Origin: an uncultured Bacilli bacterium
Lineage (GTDB): Bacteria > Bacillota_I > Bacilli_A > RF39 > UBA660
Direction: 5' to 3'
Length of the DNA: 14,681 bases
NCBI GenBank assembly: GCA_951800155.1
Contig: CATOJL010000016.1
Coordinates: forward strand, 1-14,681
This document shows positions 7,522-13,801 of the stretch, one piece after another. Both the position numbers and the translations under genes were made by a program. The notes beneath the pieces were generated by a model that made no database searches, was not told where the DNA came from, and was given only the letters and a program-made list of their open reading frames with translations. Position 1 is the first letter of the stretch; each line of letters opens with the position of its first letter.

Positions 7522-7557
7522 CTTGCATAAATTTTTTAAAATAATTTTATAAAGGTA

Positions 7558-7586
7558 TTGCATAAAGAAATAAAATCATATATAAT
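7558..7586 (+). promoter_or_regulatory. Promoter for tRNA-Leu
   Basis: TTGCAT (7558-7563), a 17-bp spacer and TATAAT (7581-7586). The start would be near 7593, about 20 bases before the mature tRNA. Confidence 0.85.
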
Positions 7587-7612
7587 TTAAAGTGTTCAAT
7601 GAGAAACAAGTT

Positions 7613-7701
7613 GCCTGAGTGGCGAAATTGGTAGACGCACAGGACTTAAAATCCTGCGGGAGTCAAATCCCGTGCCGGTTCAAGTCCGGCCTTAGGCACC
7701 A
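7613..7701 (+). tRNA. tRNA-Leu (anticodon UAA)
   Basis: Acceptor GCCTGAG pairs with CTTAGGC (7691-7697, one G-T). The anticodon stem CAGGA/TCCTG encloses CTTAAAA, giving TAA at 7647-7649, which reads UUA (and UUG). The long variable arm CGGGAGTCAAATCCCG marks a class II tRNA, the TTCAAGT T-loop is normal, and CCA is encoded. Confidence 0.97.
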
Positions 7702-7711
7702 GATTGATACC

Positions 7712-7740
7712 AAACTCGAACTTTCATGTTTCGAGTTTTA
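7712..7740 (+). terminator. Rho-independent terminator after tRNA-Leu
   Basis: A 9-bp perfect stem (7712-7720 with 7730-7738), 9-base loop and a short T tail, beginning 11 bases after the tRNA. Confidence 0.8.
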
Positions 7741-7785
7741 TTATGTTTAAAATTTATACTAGAACATATAAAATTAAATTGAATT

Positions 7786-7814
7786 TTGTCAATTTACAAA
7801 AACGTGCTTATACA
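7786..7814 (+). promoter_or_regulatory. Promoter for the HxT-motif protein gene
   Basis: TTGTCA (7786-7791), a 17-bp spacer and TATACA (7809-7814), with a start near 7821 and a leader of about 44 bases. Confidence 0.68.
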
Positions 7815-7864
7815 TTGGTGATAGCAATGGATGTGTGAATTATTTTTGGAGGTATAGTTTAATC

Positions 7865-8599
7865 ATGGATAAAGATTTAGTCGTTAAAGATATTTCACAA
7901 ATTGATTTAAAACAGTCATTTTTTCATTATACCAATAAATCAAATTTAGATTCTATTTTAAAAAATGGGTTAGAACCAAGAATTGGAGAAAATTCCTTGC
8001 ATGTTGAAAAGACACCTAAAGTATTTTTTGTAGAAGGTGAAAAAGGTATTGTAGTTATTATGGACGTTTGGTTAAGATGGTTAACTTCTAAAAGTAGTAC
8101 TAATAAATTTATATATTGGTTAGGAACCTTCTATATGAAGATTCCCTTTTGCATAAAAAGTATTCCTAACAATATTGTTAGGAAAAATTTAAAAAGCCAA
8201 AAAAAGCGTAATAAGGTATATGAAAAAATGAAATATATTCTTGAAAATAGTATTTTTTTAATTTTAGATTTGGAAGAAAATATTGACTTTGATTATAATG
8301 ATATAGATGAGGTAAAAGATACATACTATGAATCTTTTTTAAAATTGTTATATCCAAATGATAGTAATATAAAAGATAGAAGGATGGAATACTGGAATAT
8401 GCATGCATATTCAAACAGAATTGTAGATCCTAAAAAAATATCACTATTAAAAGAGAGTAATAATGATAACGCGAATGATATTTTAGTAAATATAATAGAA
8501 AGAAATCTAAAATATATACAAGATAATCATGAATTTCTATATGAATATTATATTTATATTAAAGATTCAATGAAGAGATGTTCTTTTCGTTATGGATAG
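7865..8599 (+). CDS. Uncharacterised protein with ADP-ribosyltransferase-like N-terminal motif
   Basis: A 244-residue soluble protein. The N-terminal stretch has FHYTNKSNLDSILKNGLEP (20-38), then KVFFVEG (52-58). The pattern [FY]HxT followed by NLxxILxNGL and a FF strand resembles ADP-ribosyltransferase-fold proteins (KptA/ART clan), in which the histidine contacts NAD. Further on are the helical, basic region 100-128, a SIFLILDLEENIDF strand (129-142) and WNMHAYSNRIVDPKKISLL (177-195), whose ending suggests a conserved domain edge. A catalytic glutamate cannot be named. The frame is open from GTG 7835, but the leader contains GGAGG (7848-7852), 12 bases before ATG 7865, so the later start is preferred. 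It has its own promoter and terminator between tRNA loci, as cargo genes do. Function unknown; toxin or defence effector is one possibility. Confidence 0.72.
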   Translation: MDKDLVVKDISQIDLKQSFFHYTNKSNLDSILKNGLEPRIGENSLHVEKTPKVFFVEGEKGIVVIMDVWLRWLTSKSSTNKFIYWLGTFYMKIPFCIKSIPNNIVRKNLKSQKKRNKVYEKMKYILENSIFLILDLEENIDFDYNDIDEVKDTYYESFLKLLYPNDSNIKDRRMEYWNMHAYSNRIVDPKKISLLKESNNDNANDILVNIIERNLKYIQDNHEFLYEYYIYIKDSMKRCSFRYG

Positions 8600-8630
8600 A
8601 TATTAAAGTCATTTTCATCTCTTCATTTTT
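8569..8630 (+). terminator. Long-loop terminator overlapping the end of the HxT-protein gene
   Basis: A 12-bp perfect stem (8569-8580 with 8616-8627) with a 35-base loop that contains the stop codon, followed by Ts. The long loop is unusual. The remainder of 8600-8834 holds only AT-rich sequence and the next promoter. Confidence 0.65.
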
Positions 8631-8779
8631 ATTAAATAGTTCTTATTTAAATTAGAATTATAAGGAACATGAAAATGGTTTTAGAGGTTGCTTATTTGCA
8701 TGGTATTTTGTTGTATTCATTTGGAAAAAATTTTAAATTTCTTATAATATAAGTTCATTCATTTTTAGAGCAAACTATA

Positions 8780-8808
8780 TTTACGTTTTATTCTTTTTTT
8801 GCTACAAT
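8780..8808 (+). promoter_or_regulatory. Probable promoter for the lipoprotein gene
   Basis: TTTACG (8780-8785), a 17-bp spacer and TACAAT (8803-8808); start near 8815, shortly before the AAGGAG site. Confidence 0.55.
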
Positions 8809-8834
8809 TTAATAGAAAGAAAGAAGGAGAAGAA

Positions 8835-9374
8835 ATGAAATTAAAAACAATCGCAAGATCGATTATATTTTTTGGTTTATTATGTTTTGTTACAGGTTGT
8901 ACTGAAGAAAAATTAGATGAAAATCAAAAACAGGATGTGAAAGCAAATTGTACTATAGTAGAATGCATGAAAAAGATTGAAGCAACAAATACTATGGAAG
9001 AAATTAGTGATATTATAGGTTTTGAATCCACTATAGATAATATGATCGGAAGTGATCCGATTTGGAAATTCGATTCTAAAAATTGGATAAGTTTCAAAAC
9101 TTATGGGGATGATATTACAATTCAAGCAACAATTGATAAGGAAAGTATAAAAAATGATAAAATAAAACTACCATTATCAAGTGATTTGCAAAAAGATTTA
9201 AATAATGGTTCATTTACTTATGAAGAATTTGTTGAAAAAGTTGGTGGAGATGGAACTTTAACAAGTATATCAAAAGGTTCTCGTATTTATACATGGGTAG
9301 ATAAAACAGGCCAAAGATTAGGGGCAACTTTTAACAACGAAAGTGGTAAATGTACTGTTGCTAGTTATAGATAA
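8835..9374 (+). CDS. Lipoprotein with two BLIP/DUF3862-like modules
   Basis: A 179-residue lipoprotein: a basic start, a hydrophobic stretch (9-20) and the lipobox VTGC with acylated C22, so it is anchored on the outer face of the membrane. After a short linker come two units with the same layout. Unit 1 (about 43-102) has TMEEISDIIGFES then W-K-F, ISFKTYGDDITIQATID; unit 2 (about 124-179) has TYEEFVEKVGGDG then IYTWVDKTGQRLGATFNNE and a KCTVASY end. This helix-strand tandem resembles beta-lactamase-inhibitor-protein-like (BLIP/SmpA/DUF3862) domains, which bind proteins or serve the envelope. The frame is open from 8799, but AAGGAG at 8824-8829 and the signal peptide fix the start at 8835. 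Module family is inference; the lipoprotein call is secure. Confidence 0.83.
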   Translation: MKLKTIARSIIFFGLLCFVTGCTEEKLDENQKQDVKANCTIVECMKKIEATNTMEEISDIIGFESTIDNMIGSDPIWKFDSKNWISFKTYGDDITIQATIDKESIKNDKIKLPLSSDLQKDLNNGSFTYEEFVEKVGGDGTLTSISKGSRIYTWVDKTGQRLGATFNNESGKCTVASYR

Positions 9375-9386
9375 TAGAAAAAAAGG

Positions 9387-9427
9387 GACAAGTAAGGATG
9401 AATCGTTTTTTACTTAGTCTTTTTTTA
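9387..9427 (+). terminator. Rho-independent terminator after the lipoprotein gene
   Basis: Stem GAC-AAGTAA (9387-9395) with TTACTTAGTC (9410-9419, one bulged base) followed by an eight-T run. An outer AAAAAGGG/CCCTTTTT pairing extends around it (to about 9448). Confidence 0.8.
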
Positions 9428-9533
9428 TAATTTTCTATTTTCCCTTTTTTGTCAACAAAACATTAACTGTTATATTATAAATAGACTTCTTGCAACTTTT
9501 TGTTTACAGGTGGAAATGATAAGTTACAATTCG

Positions 9534-9700
9534 CAGTTAATAATTCTTTATTTATAATGATTTCCTTAAAAATACTAATTTAACTTTATTCATAAATAAC
9601 TTTTTTCTCAAGATTTACGAATAATAACTGAAACGAATCATGAAAAATGTCTTTTAAATAAAGAATTTAATCATTTGAAATGGATTGTGAATTGTAACAA
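9534..9700. repeat. Copy B of the ~170-bp direct repeat upstream of the Ser-fMet-Asp-Phe tRNA cluster
   Basis: The gap 9375-9793 holds the lipoprotein terminator, this repeat and the tRNA promoter; no gene was seen. It matches 7352-7521 in the same orientation. The hairpin is CTTAAA-AATACTAA-TTTAAC (9565-9584): the innermost G-C pair of copy A is A-T here while the loop is unchanged. Outer arms TATTTAT (9549-9555) and ATAAATA (9592-9598) are kept. The repeat ends 38 bases before the -35 box, almost the same spacing as copy A. Confidence 0.85.
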
Positions 9701-9738
9701 TGATAATTCATGAATTTTAAGAAACTTAAAAAAAAGTA

Positions 9739-9767
9739 TTGTCAAATAGTAAATGACATGGTATAAT
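9739..9767 (+). promoter_or_regulatory. Promoter for the four-tRNA cluster
   Basis: TTGTCA (9739-9744), a 17-bp spacer and TATAAT (9762-9767); start near 9774, 20 bases before tRNA-Ser. Confidence 0.87.
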
Positions 9768-9793
9768 CTAACATGTAGTCGAGTTGATTATGT

Positions 9794-9884
9794 GGAGAAA
9801 TACCCAAGTTCGGTTGAAGGGACCGGTCTTGAAAACCGGGAGGTCGGAAACGGCGCGGGGGTTCGAATCCCTCTTTCTCCGCCA
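9794..9884 (+). tRNA. tRNA-Ser (anticodon UGA)
   Basis: Acceptor GGAGAAA pairs with TTTCTCC, discriminator G, CCA encoded. The anticodon stem CCGGT/ACCGG encloses CTTGAAA, giving TGA at 9830-9832. The long variable arm GGTCGGAAACGGCGC marks a class II tRNA. Reads UCN-type serine codons, chiefly UCA. Confidence 0.97.
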
Positions 9885-9892
9885 TTTGATAT

Positions 9893-9969
<77 letters not shown>

Positions 9970-9970
9970 T

Positions 9971-10047
9971 GGTTCGTTAGTCTAGAGGCCTATGACGTCT
10001 GCCTGTCACGCAGAAGATCACGGGTTCAAATCCCGTACGAACCGCCA
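9971..10047 (+). tRNA. tRNA-Asp (anticodon GUC)
   Basis: Acceptor GGTTCGT/ACGAACC, discriminator G, CCA encoded; anticodon stem TCTGC/GCAGA encloses CTGTCAC, giving GTC at 10005-10007. One base separates it from tRNA-fMet. Confidence 0.97.
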
Positions 10048-10050
10048 TTT

Positions 10051-10126
10051 GGCTTTGTAGCTCAGTCGGCAGAGCAGAGGACTGAAAATCCTCGTGTCGG
10101 TGGTTCGATTCCGCCCAAAGCCACCA
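10051..10126 (+). tRNA. tRNA-Phe (anticodon GAA)
   Basis: Acceptor GGCTTTG/CAAAGCC, discriminator A, CCA encoded; anticodon stem GAGGA/TCCTC encloses CTGAAAA, giving GAA at 10084-10086. Last gene of the four-tRNA unit. Confidence 0.97.
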
Positions 10127-10163
10127 TATTGAAAAAGACTTGGGATTCGAGTTGAAATAATAG

Positions 10164-10186
10164 AGCGACTTTTGTAGGTCGTTTTT
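10164..10186 (+). terminator. Rho-independent terminator after tRNA-Phe
   Basis: Stem around CGAC/GTCG (10166-10169 with 10178-10181), extended by weak pairs to about 7 bp, then five Ts. Confidence 0.75.
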
Positions 10187-10269
10187 ATGTCAACAATTGC
10201 ATCCATTTACATAAAATAAAAAGAGAAGTAGTATGTATGTAGATTTATTATAATAACGATTAACACCCC

Positions 10270-10298
10270 TTGACTAGAAAATAAAAATGTGTTATGAT
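10270..10298 (+). promoter_or_regulatory. Promoter for the Arg-Pro tRNA pair
   Basis: TTGACT (10270-10275), a 17-bp spacer and TATGAT (10293-10298), 30 bases before tRNA-Arg. The ~170-bp repeat found before the other two tRNA promoters is absent here. Confidence 0.82.
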
Positions 10299-10328
10299 TA
10301 ATGCGTACTTTTATTTAGGAGATAGCTT

Positions 10329-10405
10329 GCGCTCGTAGCTCAGCTGGATAGAGTGTTTGGCTACGAACCAAAAGGTCAGGGGTTCGAATCCCTTCGAGCG
10401 CACCA
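10329..10405 (+). tRNA. tRNA-Arg (anticodon ACG)
   Basis: Acceptor GCGCTCG/CGAGCGC, discriminator A, CCA encoded; anticodon stem TTTGG/CCAAA encloses CTACGAA, giving ACG at 10363-10365. A34 is normally edited to inosine by TadA so that CGU, CGC and CGA are read. Confidence 0.97.
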
Positions 10406-10409
10406 TTAT

Positions 10410-10486
10410 CGGGAAATGGCTCAACTTGGTAGAGCACTTGGTTTGGGACCAAGGGGTTGCAGGTTCAAATCCTGTTTTCCCGACCA
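10410..10486 (+). tRNA. tRNA-Pro (anticodon UGG)
   Basis: Acceptor CGGGAAA/TTTCCCG, discriminator A, CCA encoded; anticodon stem CTTGG/CCAAG encloses TTTGGGA, giving TGG at 10444-10446. This is the tRNA next to the integrase gene and so the likely insertion landmark of the downstream element. Confidence 0.97.
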
Positions 10487-10496
10487 TTTAGAGAGT

Positions 10497-10520
10497 AAAG
10501 TCTTGAAATTCAAGGCTTTT
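10497..10520 (+). terminator. Terminator after tRNA-Pro
   Basis: A 9-bp stem with one G-T pair (10497-10505 with 10511-10519), 5-base loop and a short T tail. It may overlap the attachment site of the downstream element. Confidence 0.65.
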
Positions 10521-10546
10521 ATAATAAATGATTACTCATAGCCCTT

Positions 10547-10569
10547 AAAAAACACTTAATTTATTAAGT
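10547..10569 (-). terminator. Terminator of the integrase operon
   Basis: Stem ACTTAA/TTAAGT (10554-10559 with 10564-10569), 4-base loop; on the minus strand it is followed by a six-T run (10552-10547). It also has Ts on the + side, so it may work in both directions. Confidence 0.7.
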
Positions 10570-10580
10570 TTTTAGTAATT

Positions 10581-11684
10581 TTATAAATTTTGTTTTAAAT
10601 GATTCAAGATGTCGATTGCCTTATCTTCATCATTTGGAATCATATGGGAATAAGTACCCAGTGTCATATTGATATCAGAATGACTTAAACGTTCCGAAAT
10701 AACTATAATAGGTACATTCTTAGATAAAAGTAAGGATGCATGACTATGCCTAAAGTCGTGTATTCTTATTTTTTTGACATTTGCTAAAGCACAATACTTA
10801 TCTTTCTTTCTACCAATTGTTGTAGGTGCTAGTGGATGGATTCCACCAAATATATACCAATTATCTTCAAAGCCTACACATGATTGGTAGAATTTTTTTA
10901 ATTCTTGTAATTGTAATTGTAAAACCAAATCATGATCTATTTTTACTTTTCGAATAGATCGTAAAGTTTTAGGAGTATTTACAATATACTTTCCATCTTT
11001 CTTTTCTTTGGAAATGGTCTTATGAATATCTAAAGTATCATTTATGAAATCATCCCAAGTAAGAGCCAAACATTCGCCTTGTCGTAATCCTGTGTAATAA
11101 AGTGTTTCAAAGAAAGTTTTATAAACTTGATCATCTACAACAGATATAAATTTTTGATATTTTTCATAAGTCCAAAAATTTACATTCTTTTTTAAATCTG
11201 TTTTCCTTTTAAAATTACCTGTCATACTAGCAATGTTTTGTTTTAATCCATAGAATTTCATTGCGTAATTTAATATTGTTACCATAGCACCGTGTAAACT
11301 ACTGTTATATTTGTGTTTAAAGCCCTTTTCCTCGATTATACGTTGCCATTTGATATAAACACTATTAGTAATCTTATTTAATCTGTAGTCTTTGAAATAA
11401 GGAAGAATATAGTTATTGAACCTACTTACAACAGAACGATAAGACTGTGGTTTTAATTTAAGGCTTATATGCTCTTTATAGGCTGTCCATAGTTCGCTAA
11501 AGAGTAGATTGGATATCTCGGATATCTCTGTTCTATCCGATAGTTTGAACTCCCTTTCAGCCTGTAAAGCCTCTTTTTTAGTATCAAACCATTTTCGTTC
11601 AAATTGTTTGTGATTTCCATAAACATCTTCCGCATAAGTTCGAAATTTCCATTTCTTTGTTTTCTTATTTTGATATACTGGCAT
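10581..11684 (-). CDS. int: Tyrosine recombinase / integrase
   Basis: A 367-residue site-specific recombinase that would insert and excise the element. An N-terminal arm-binding-like domain (1-50, KKTKKWKFRTYAED and KEALQAEREF) is followed by a SAM-like core-binding domain (about 58-150) and the catalytic domain (about 165-367). Catalytic residues are visible: R201 (TGLRQGE), a lysine near 228-232, H309 and R312 in HDFRHSHAS, H335 (LSHSD) and nucleophile Y345 (GTYSHM). Length and layout match Tn916-type and temperate-phage integrases of Bacillota. There is no good ribosome site before the ATG; the start lies 20 bases inside the upstream gene, so translation is probably coupled to it. The gene reads towards tRNA-Pro, whose end is 94 bases away, marking the integration end. 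Confidence 0.95.
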   Translation of the reverse strand: MPVYQNKKTKKWKFRTYAEDVYGNHKQFERKWFDTKKEALQAEREFKLSDRTEISEISNLLFSELWTAYKEHISLKLKPQSYRSVVSRFNNYILPYFKDYRLNKITNSVYIKWQRIIEEKGFKHKYNSSLHGAMVTILNYAMKFYGLKQNIASMTGNFKRKTDLKKNVNFWTYEKYQKFISVVDDQVYKTFFETLYYTGLRQGECLALTWDDFINDTLDIHKTISKEKKDGKYIVNTPKTLRSIRKVKIDHDLVLQLQLQELKKFYQSCVGFEDNWYIFGGIHPLAPTTIGRKKDKYCALANVKKIRIHDFRHSHASLLLSKNVPIIVISERLSHSDINMTLGTYSHMIPNDEDKAIDILNHLKQNL

Positions 11685-11964
11685 AATTGACTGCCGTATT
11701 ATTCGCTATTACTTCTAAATACTGTTCTAACTTTGCCATTTTTGTGAGATATTCTAAATCAAGATTCAACTTTTCCACAATATATTGCATAGGAACAACA
11801 ATTGTCTTTCCATTTGGAACTTCTTTTCCACAGTTATGAATCTCATCTATGATAGTATCTCGCATTTTAATAGCACTATCTCTACCACAATTCATAATTT
11901 TCATAATATCTTGAATATTAGCCCATGGTTTTGATAGGATGTTTAATAACTCGATACAGGACAT
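11665..11964 (-). CDS. Small helix-turn-helix protein, probable excisionase or integrase regulator
   Basis: A 99-residue protein immediately upstream of and overlapping the integrase gene by 20 bases. Residues about 14-48 (WANIQDIMKIMNCGRDSAIKMRDTIIDEI) look like a helix-turn-helix, followed by a basic-hydrophobic wing-like part (GKTIVVPMQYIVEKLNLD). Small DNA-binding proteins at this place commonly act as excisionases (recombination directionality factors) or as DUF3173-like partners of integrases. The start is fixed by an exceptionally strong ribosome site, GGGAGGTGA, six or fewer bases before the ATG, in contrast to the missing site of the integrase. It is transcribed from the consensus promoter at 12008-12036 through the inverted repeat at 11982-12005. 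The exact family is not recognised; the role is inferred from position and fold hints. Confidence 0.75.
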   Translation of the reverse strand: MSCIELLNILSKPWANIQDIMKIMNCGRDSAIKMRDTIIDEIHNCGKEVPNGKTIVVPMQYIVEKLNLDLEYLTKMAKLEQYLEVIANNTAVNYASISK

Positions 11965-11981
11965 TATTCACCTCCCCTCCA

Positions 11982-12005
11982 TACTGTCTAATTTGCCCGA
12001 CAGTA
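11982..12005. promoter_or_regulatory. Operator-like inverted repeat at the integrase operon start
   Basis: TACTGTC (11982-11988) and GACAGTA (11999-12005) form a perfect 7-bp inverted repeat with a 10-base centre. It spans the expected transcription start (near 12001) and ends just before the ribosome site, so a bound repressor, or an RNA hairpin, could block expression. Confidence 0.65.
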
Positions 12006-12007
12006 CC

Positions 12008-12036
12008 ATTATAGAACGTAACTACAATATTGTCAA
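12008..12036 (-). promoter_or_regulatory. Perfect-consensus promoter of the integrase operon
   Basis: On the minus strand, TTGACA (12036-12031), exactly 17 bp, then TATAAT (12013-12008). So strong a promoter for an integrase operon implies a repressor; the inverted repeat at the start site is the obvious target. Confidence 0.88.
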
Positions 12037-12055
12037 AAAAATCCGCCACTTTTTA

Positions 12056-12084
12056 TTGAAAAATATTTTAGGGTATGATATGAT
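12056..12084 (+). promoter_or_regulatory. Promoter of the three-gene cargo cassette
   Basis: TTGAAA (12056-12061), a 17-bp spacer and TATGAT (12079-12084). Its -35 box is only 19 bp from the -35 box of the divergent integrase promoter, so the two could interfere or be controlled together. Confidence 0.78.
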
Positions 12085-12117
12085 TGTTGTAGAAAGCCCA
12101 TAAAGAAAGGATTTTTT

Positions 12118-12522
12118 ATGAATAAAGAACAGTTATTAGAATTAGTAGATAGTTTAGAATTACCAAAGGAAGAATATTATATTTTATCAAGTGGATGTTT
12201 GCTTTTATATGAATTAAGAGAACAAGCCAAAGATTTAGATTTATGCGTATCAAAAGAATTATTTGAAAATATGATAATGAAATTTAATATAGATTTATCT
12301 TCTAAAAATGATTGTGGATTTTATCAATTAAATGATTTAGTAGAAGTTGTTGTCAATGATAAGCAAGAGTTCAATAGAGATTTTAAGGATGGCTATCCTG
12401 TAGAATCATTACAAAGTATTTTAGATTATAAGATAAATAGAAATGCACCGAAGGATCAAGCAGATATTATCAATATTCAAAATTATTTGAATAGCCAAGA
12501 AAAGCAAAAGAAAATGATGTAG
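12118..12522 (+). CDS. Nucleotidyltransferase-fold protein
   Basis: A 134-residue protein with the pattern of minimal or AbiEii/DUF6036-like nucleotidyltransferases. The core is LSSGCLLLYELREQAKDLDLCVS (23-45): a GS-type helix start followed by the metal-binding D39-x-D41. A later strand LVEVVVND (74-81) could supply a third acidic residue, and ESLQSILDYKINRNAPKDQADI (97-118) matches the usual terminal segment in which lysine and KD contact the nucleotide. The normal first motif is GG rather than SS-G, a modest deviation. AAAGGA at 12106-12111 precedes the ATG by 6 bases. It is the first gene of a tight operon; the XRE gene follows 10 bases later. The pairing with a DNA-binding protein suggests a toxin-antitoxin or defence function, which is inference. 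Confidence 0.75.
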   Translation: MNKEQLLELVDSLELPKEEYYILSSGCLLLYELREQAKDLDLCVSKELFENMIMKFNIDLSSKNDCGFYQLNDLVEVVVNDKQEFNRDFKDGYPVESLQSILDYKINRNAPKDQADIINIQNYLNSQEKQKKMM

Positions 12523-12532
12523 AGGTGGTATC

Positions 12533-13069
12533 ATGGATGAAAATAATTTAAAGTATGATTTAAAATTGATATTGTTAGGTGCTCGTGAGAAAAAAGGTTA
12601 TTCTCAAAGAAAACTAGCACGAATTATTGGTATCCATCATTCTACTTTAAATGATATTGAAAACGGAAAGATTAAAAAGATTGATGTCGAAGTATTACGA
12701 AAAATTGCAGAAGAACTAGATTTGAGTTTAGAATTATTACTGAAAGCAGCAGGATATAATCAAGTGGTAAATATGTTTAAAATGCAAAATGATCCGTTAG
12801 GTAAAAAATCAACGAGAGATTTAAAAAATATGATAGAAAAGTATCAACAGTCACAAATGGATTTATTGGATGACTCTGCTCAAAAAAGAGATAATGTAGC
12901 AAAATGTAGGACAAAATTACATCATATGATGATGTTGCTAGAGAAGTATGATTATTATCAAGAAATATATCCAACAGAGAAAATATTAGCAGATGTGAAA
13001 CAACTTTATGATGACTTGGAAATGAGTGCCGAAAAGTATGATTATAGTAAATTGCCTAGAGAGGAATAG
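12533..13069 (+). CDS. XRE-family helix-turn-helix regulator with helical C-terminal domain
   Basis: A 178-residue DNA-binding protein. Residues 10-68 form a Cro/CI-type domain: LGAREKKGYSQRKLARIIGIHHSTLNDIENGK, then VEVLRKIAEELDLSLELLLKAAG. Residues about 90-178 are charged and helical and probably serve dimerisation or partner binding. AGAGGTGG follows the upstream stop codon directly and gives the ATG at 12533 a strong ribosome site. It sits between the nucleotidyltransferase-like gene and the HxT-motif gene in one operon, so it is probably the regulator or antitoxin of the cassette. No operator could be assigned with certainty; the promoter region 12036-12084 is the place to look. Confidence 0.88.
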   Translation: MDENNLKYDLKLILLGAREKKGYSQRKLARIIGIHHSTLNDIENGKIKKIDVEVLRKIAEELDLSLELLLKAAGYNQVVNMFKMQNDPLGKKSTRDLKNMIEKYQQSQMDLLDDSAQKRDNVAKCRTKLHHMMMLLEKYDYYQEIYPTEKILADVKQLYDDLEMSAEKYDYSKLPREE

Positions 13070-13087
13070 AGGATAAGGTTTAAAATA

Positions 13088-13624
13088 ATGGAAAACAGTA
13101 TAAAAATAAAAGTATATGACATTAGAACATGGCCTACAGATATTAAGAATTTTTTTTCTAATCAAATAGATTATTGTTATAATGATGAATTTGAAAGGCT
13201 AATAAAACAATATAATATAGTAGGCTATCATCACACAAAAATTTTAAATCTAGATGATTTTTTGGGTAATGGGCTGAGGCTCTTGGATAATAATACAATT
13301 AATATTATTAAGAATAATGTTAGCAAAATTACAGGAATTGATATTTCGATAATTAGTAATAAATTTGATAGATATTTGGAAGAAAATAACTATGATAATA
13401 GGTATGGATTTTTATTCTTCGGTGCAACAAATAAAAATATTAACGGTGGGTATAATTATATTTTTAATTATTATGGTGGTGAAATAACTTATAATTCTTT
13501 GCCTGATTATCGTAAATATTTATTCGAAAGTGGAATTTCATGTTTAATAGAATTTGTTTTTAAGTATGACTTTTTACTTGATTACAAGAAAGAATATATC
13601 TATGAAATGATGTTTAAAAAATAA
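13088..13624 (+). CDS. Uncharacterised protein with YHHT / NLDxxLxNGL motif (ART-like)
   Basis: A 178-residue soluble protein, third gene of the cassette, 18 bases after the XRE gene, with a GGATAAGG ribosome site. Its middle has GYHHTKILNLDDFLGNGLRLL (46-66), which matches the pattern in the protein encoded at 7865-8599 ([FY]HxT, then NLDxxLxNGL). Later come RYGFLFFGATNKNINGGYNYIFNYYGGE (105-132), a glycine- and aromatic-rich strand region in which E132 could be catalytic, and CLIEFVFKYDFLL (152-164). The layout fits an ADP-ribosyltransferase-like fold, with the histidine of HxT in the NAD site, but this rests on motif likeness only. The sequence is richer in A+T and asparagine than nearby genes, as cargo often is. 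A toxin or phage-defence effector controlled by the XRE protein is the leading inference. Confidence 0.7.
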   Translation: MENSIKIKVYDIRTWPTDIKNFFSNQIDYCYNDEFERLIKQYNIVGYHHTKILNLDDFLGNGLRLLDNNTINIIKNNVSKITGIDISIISNKFDRYLEENNYDNRYGFLFFGATNKNINGGYNYIFNYYGGEITYNSLPDYRKYLFESGISCLIEFVFKYDFLLDYKKEYIYEMMFKK

Positions 13625-13770
13625 AAAGAAAACAAAATTGTTGAAAGGGATTTCTCTTTAAAGTGTAATATTCCGAAGGATTATATTTTAAGTATAAGAA
13701 AAATAACATATTTAAATAATAAGTATATTGGTGATGAAATATTATACAAGGTATAGTTTGTATGTGTTGA

Positions 13771-13801
13771 AAAAGAAATAGCAAACAAAACTATTTCTTT
13801 T
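13771..13801 (-). terminator. Terminator of the short XRE gene, possibly bidirectional
   Basis: An 11-bp perfect stem (13771-13781 with 13791-13801), 9-base loop. It includes the stop codon of the minus-strand gene, has a T tail on the minus strand and a weaker one on the + strand. The rest of 13625-13770 holds nothing I can identify. Confidence 0.8.

Noticed and set aside
7189..7612. CRISPR array
   Set aside because: Only two distant copies of a long repeat exist; there are no short regular repeats with spacers anywhere in the window, and no cas genes.
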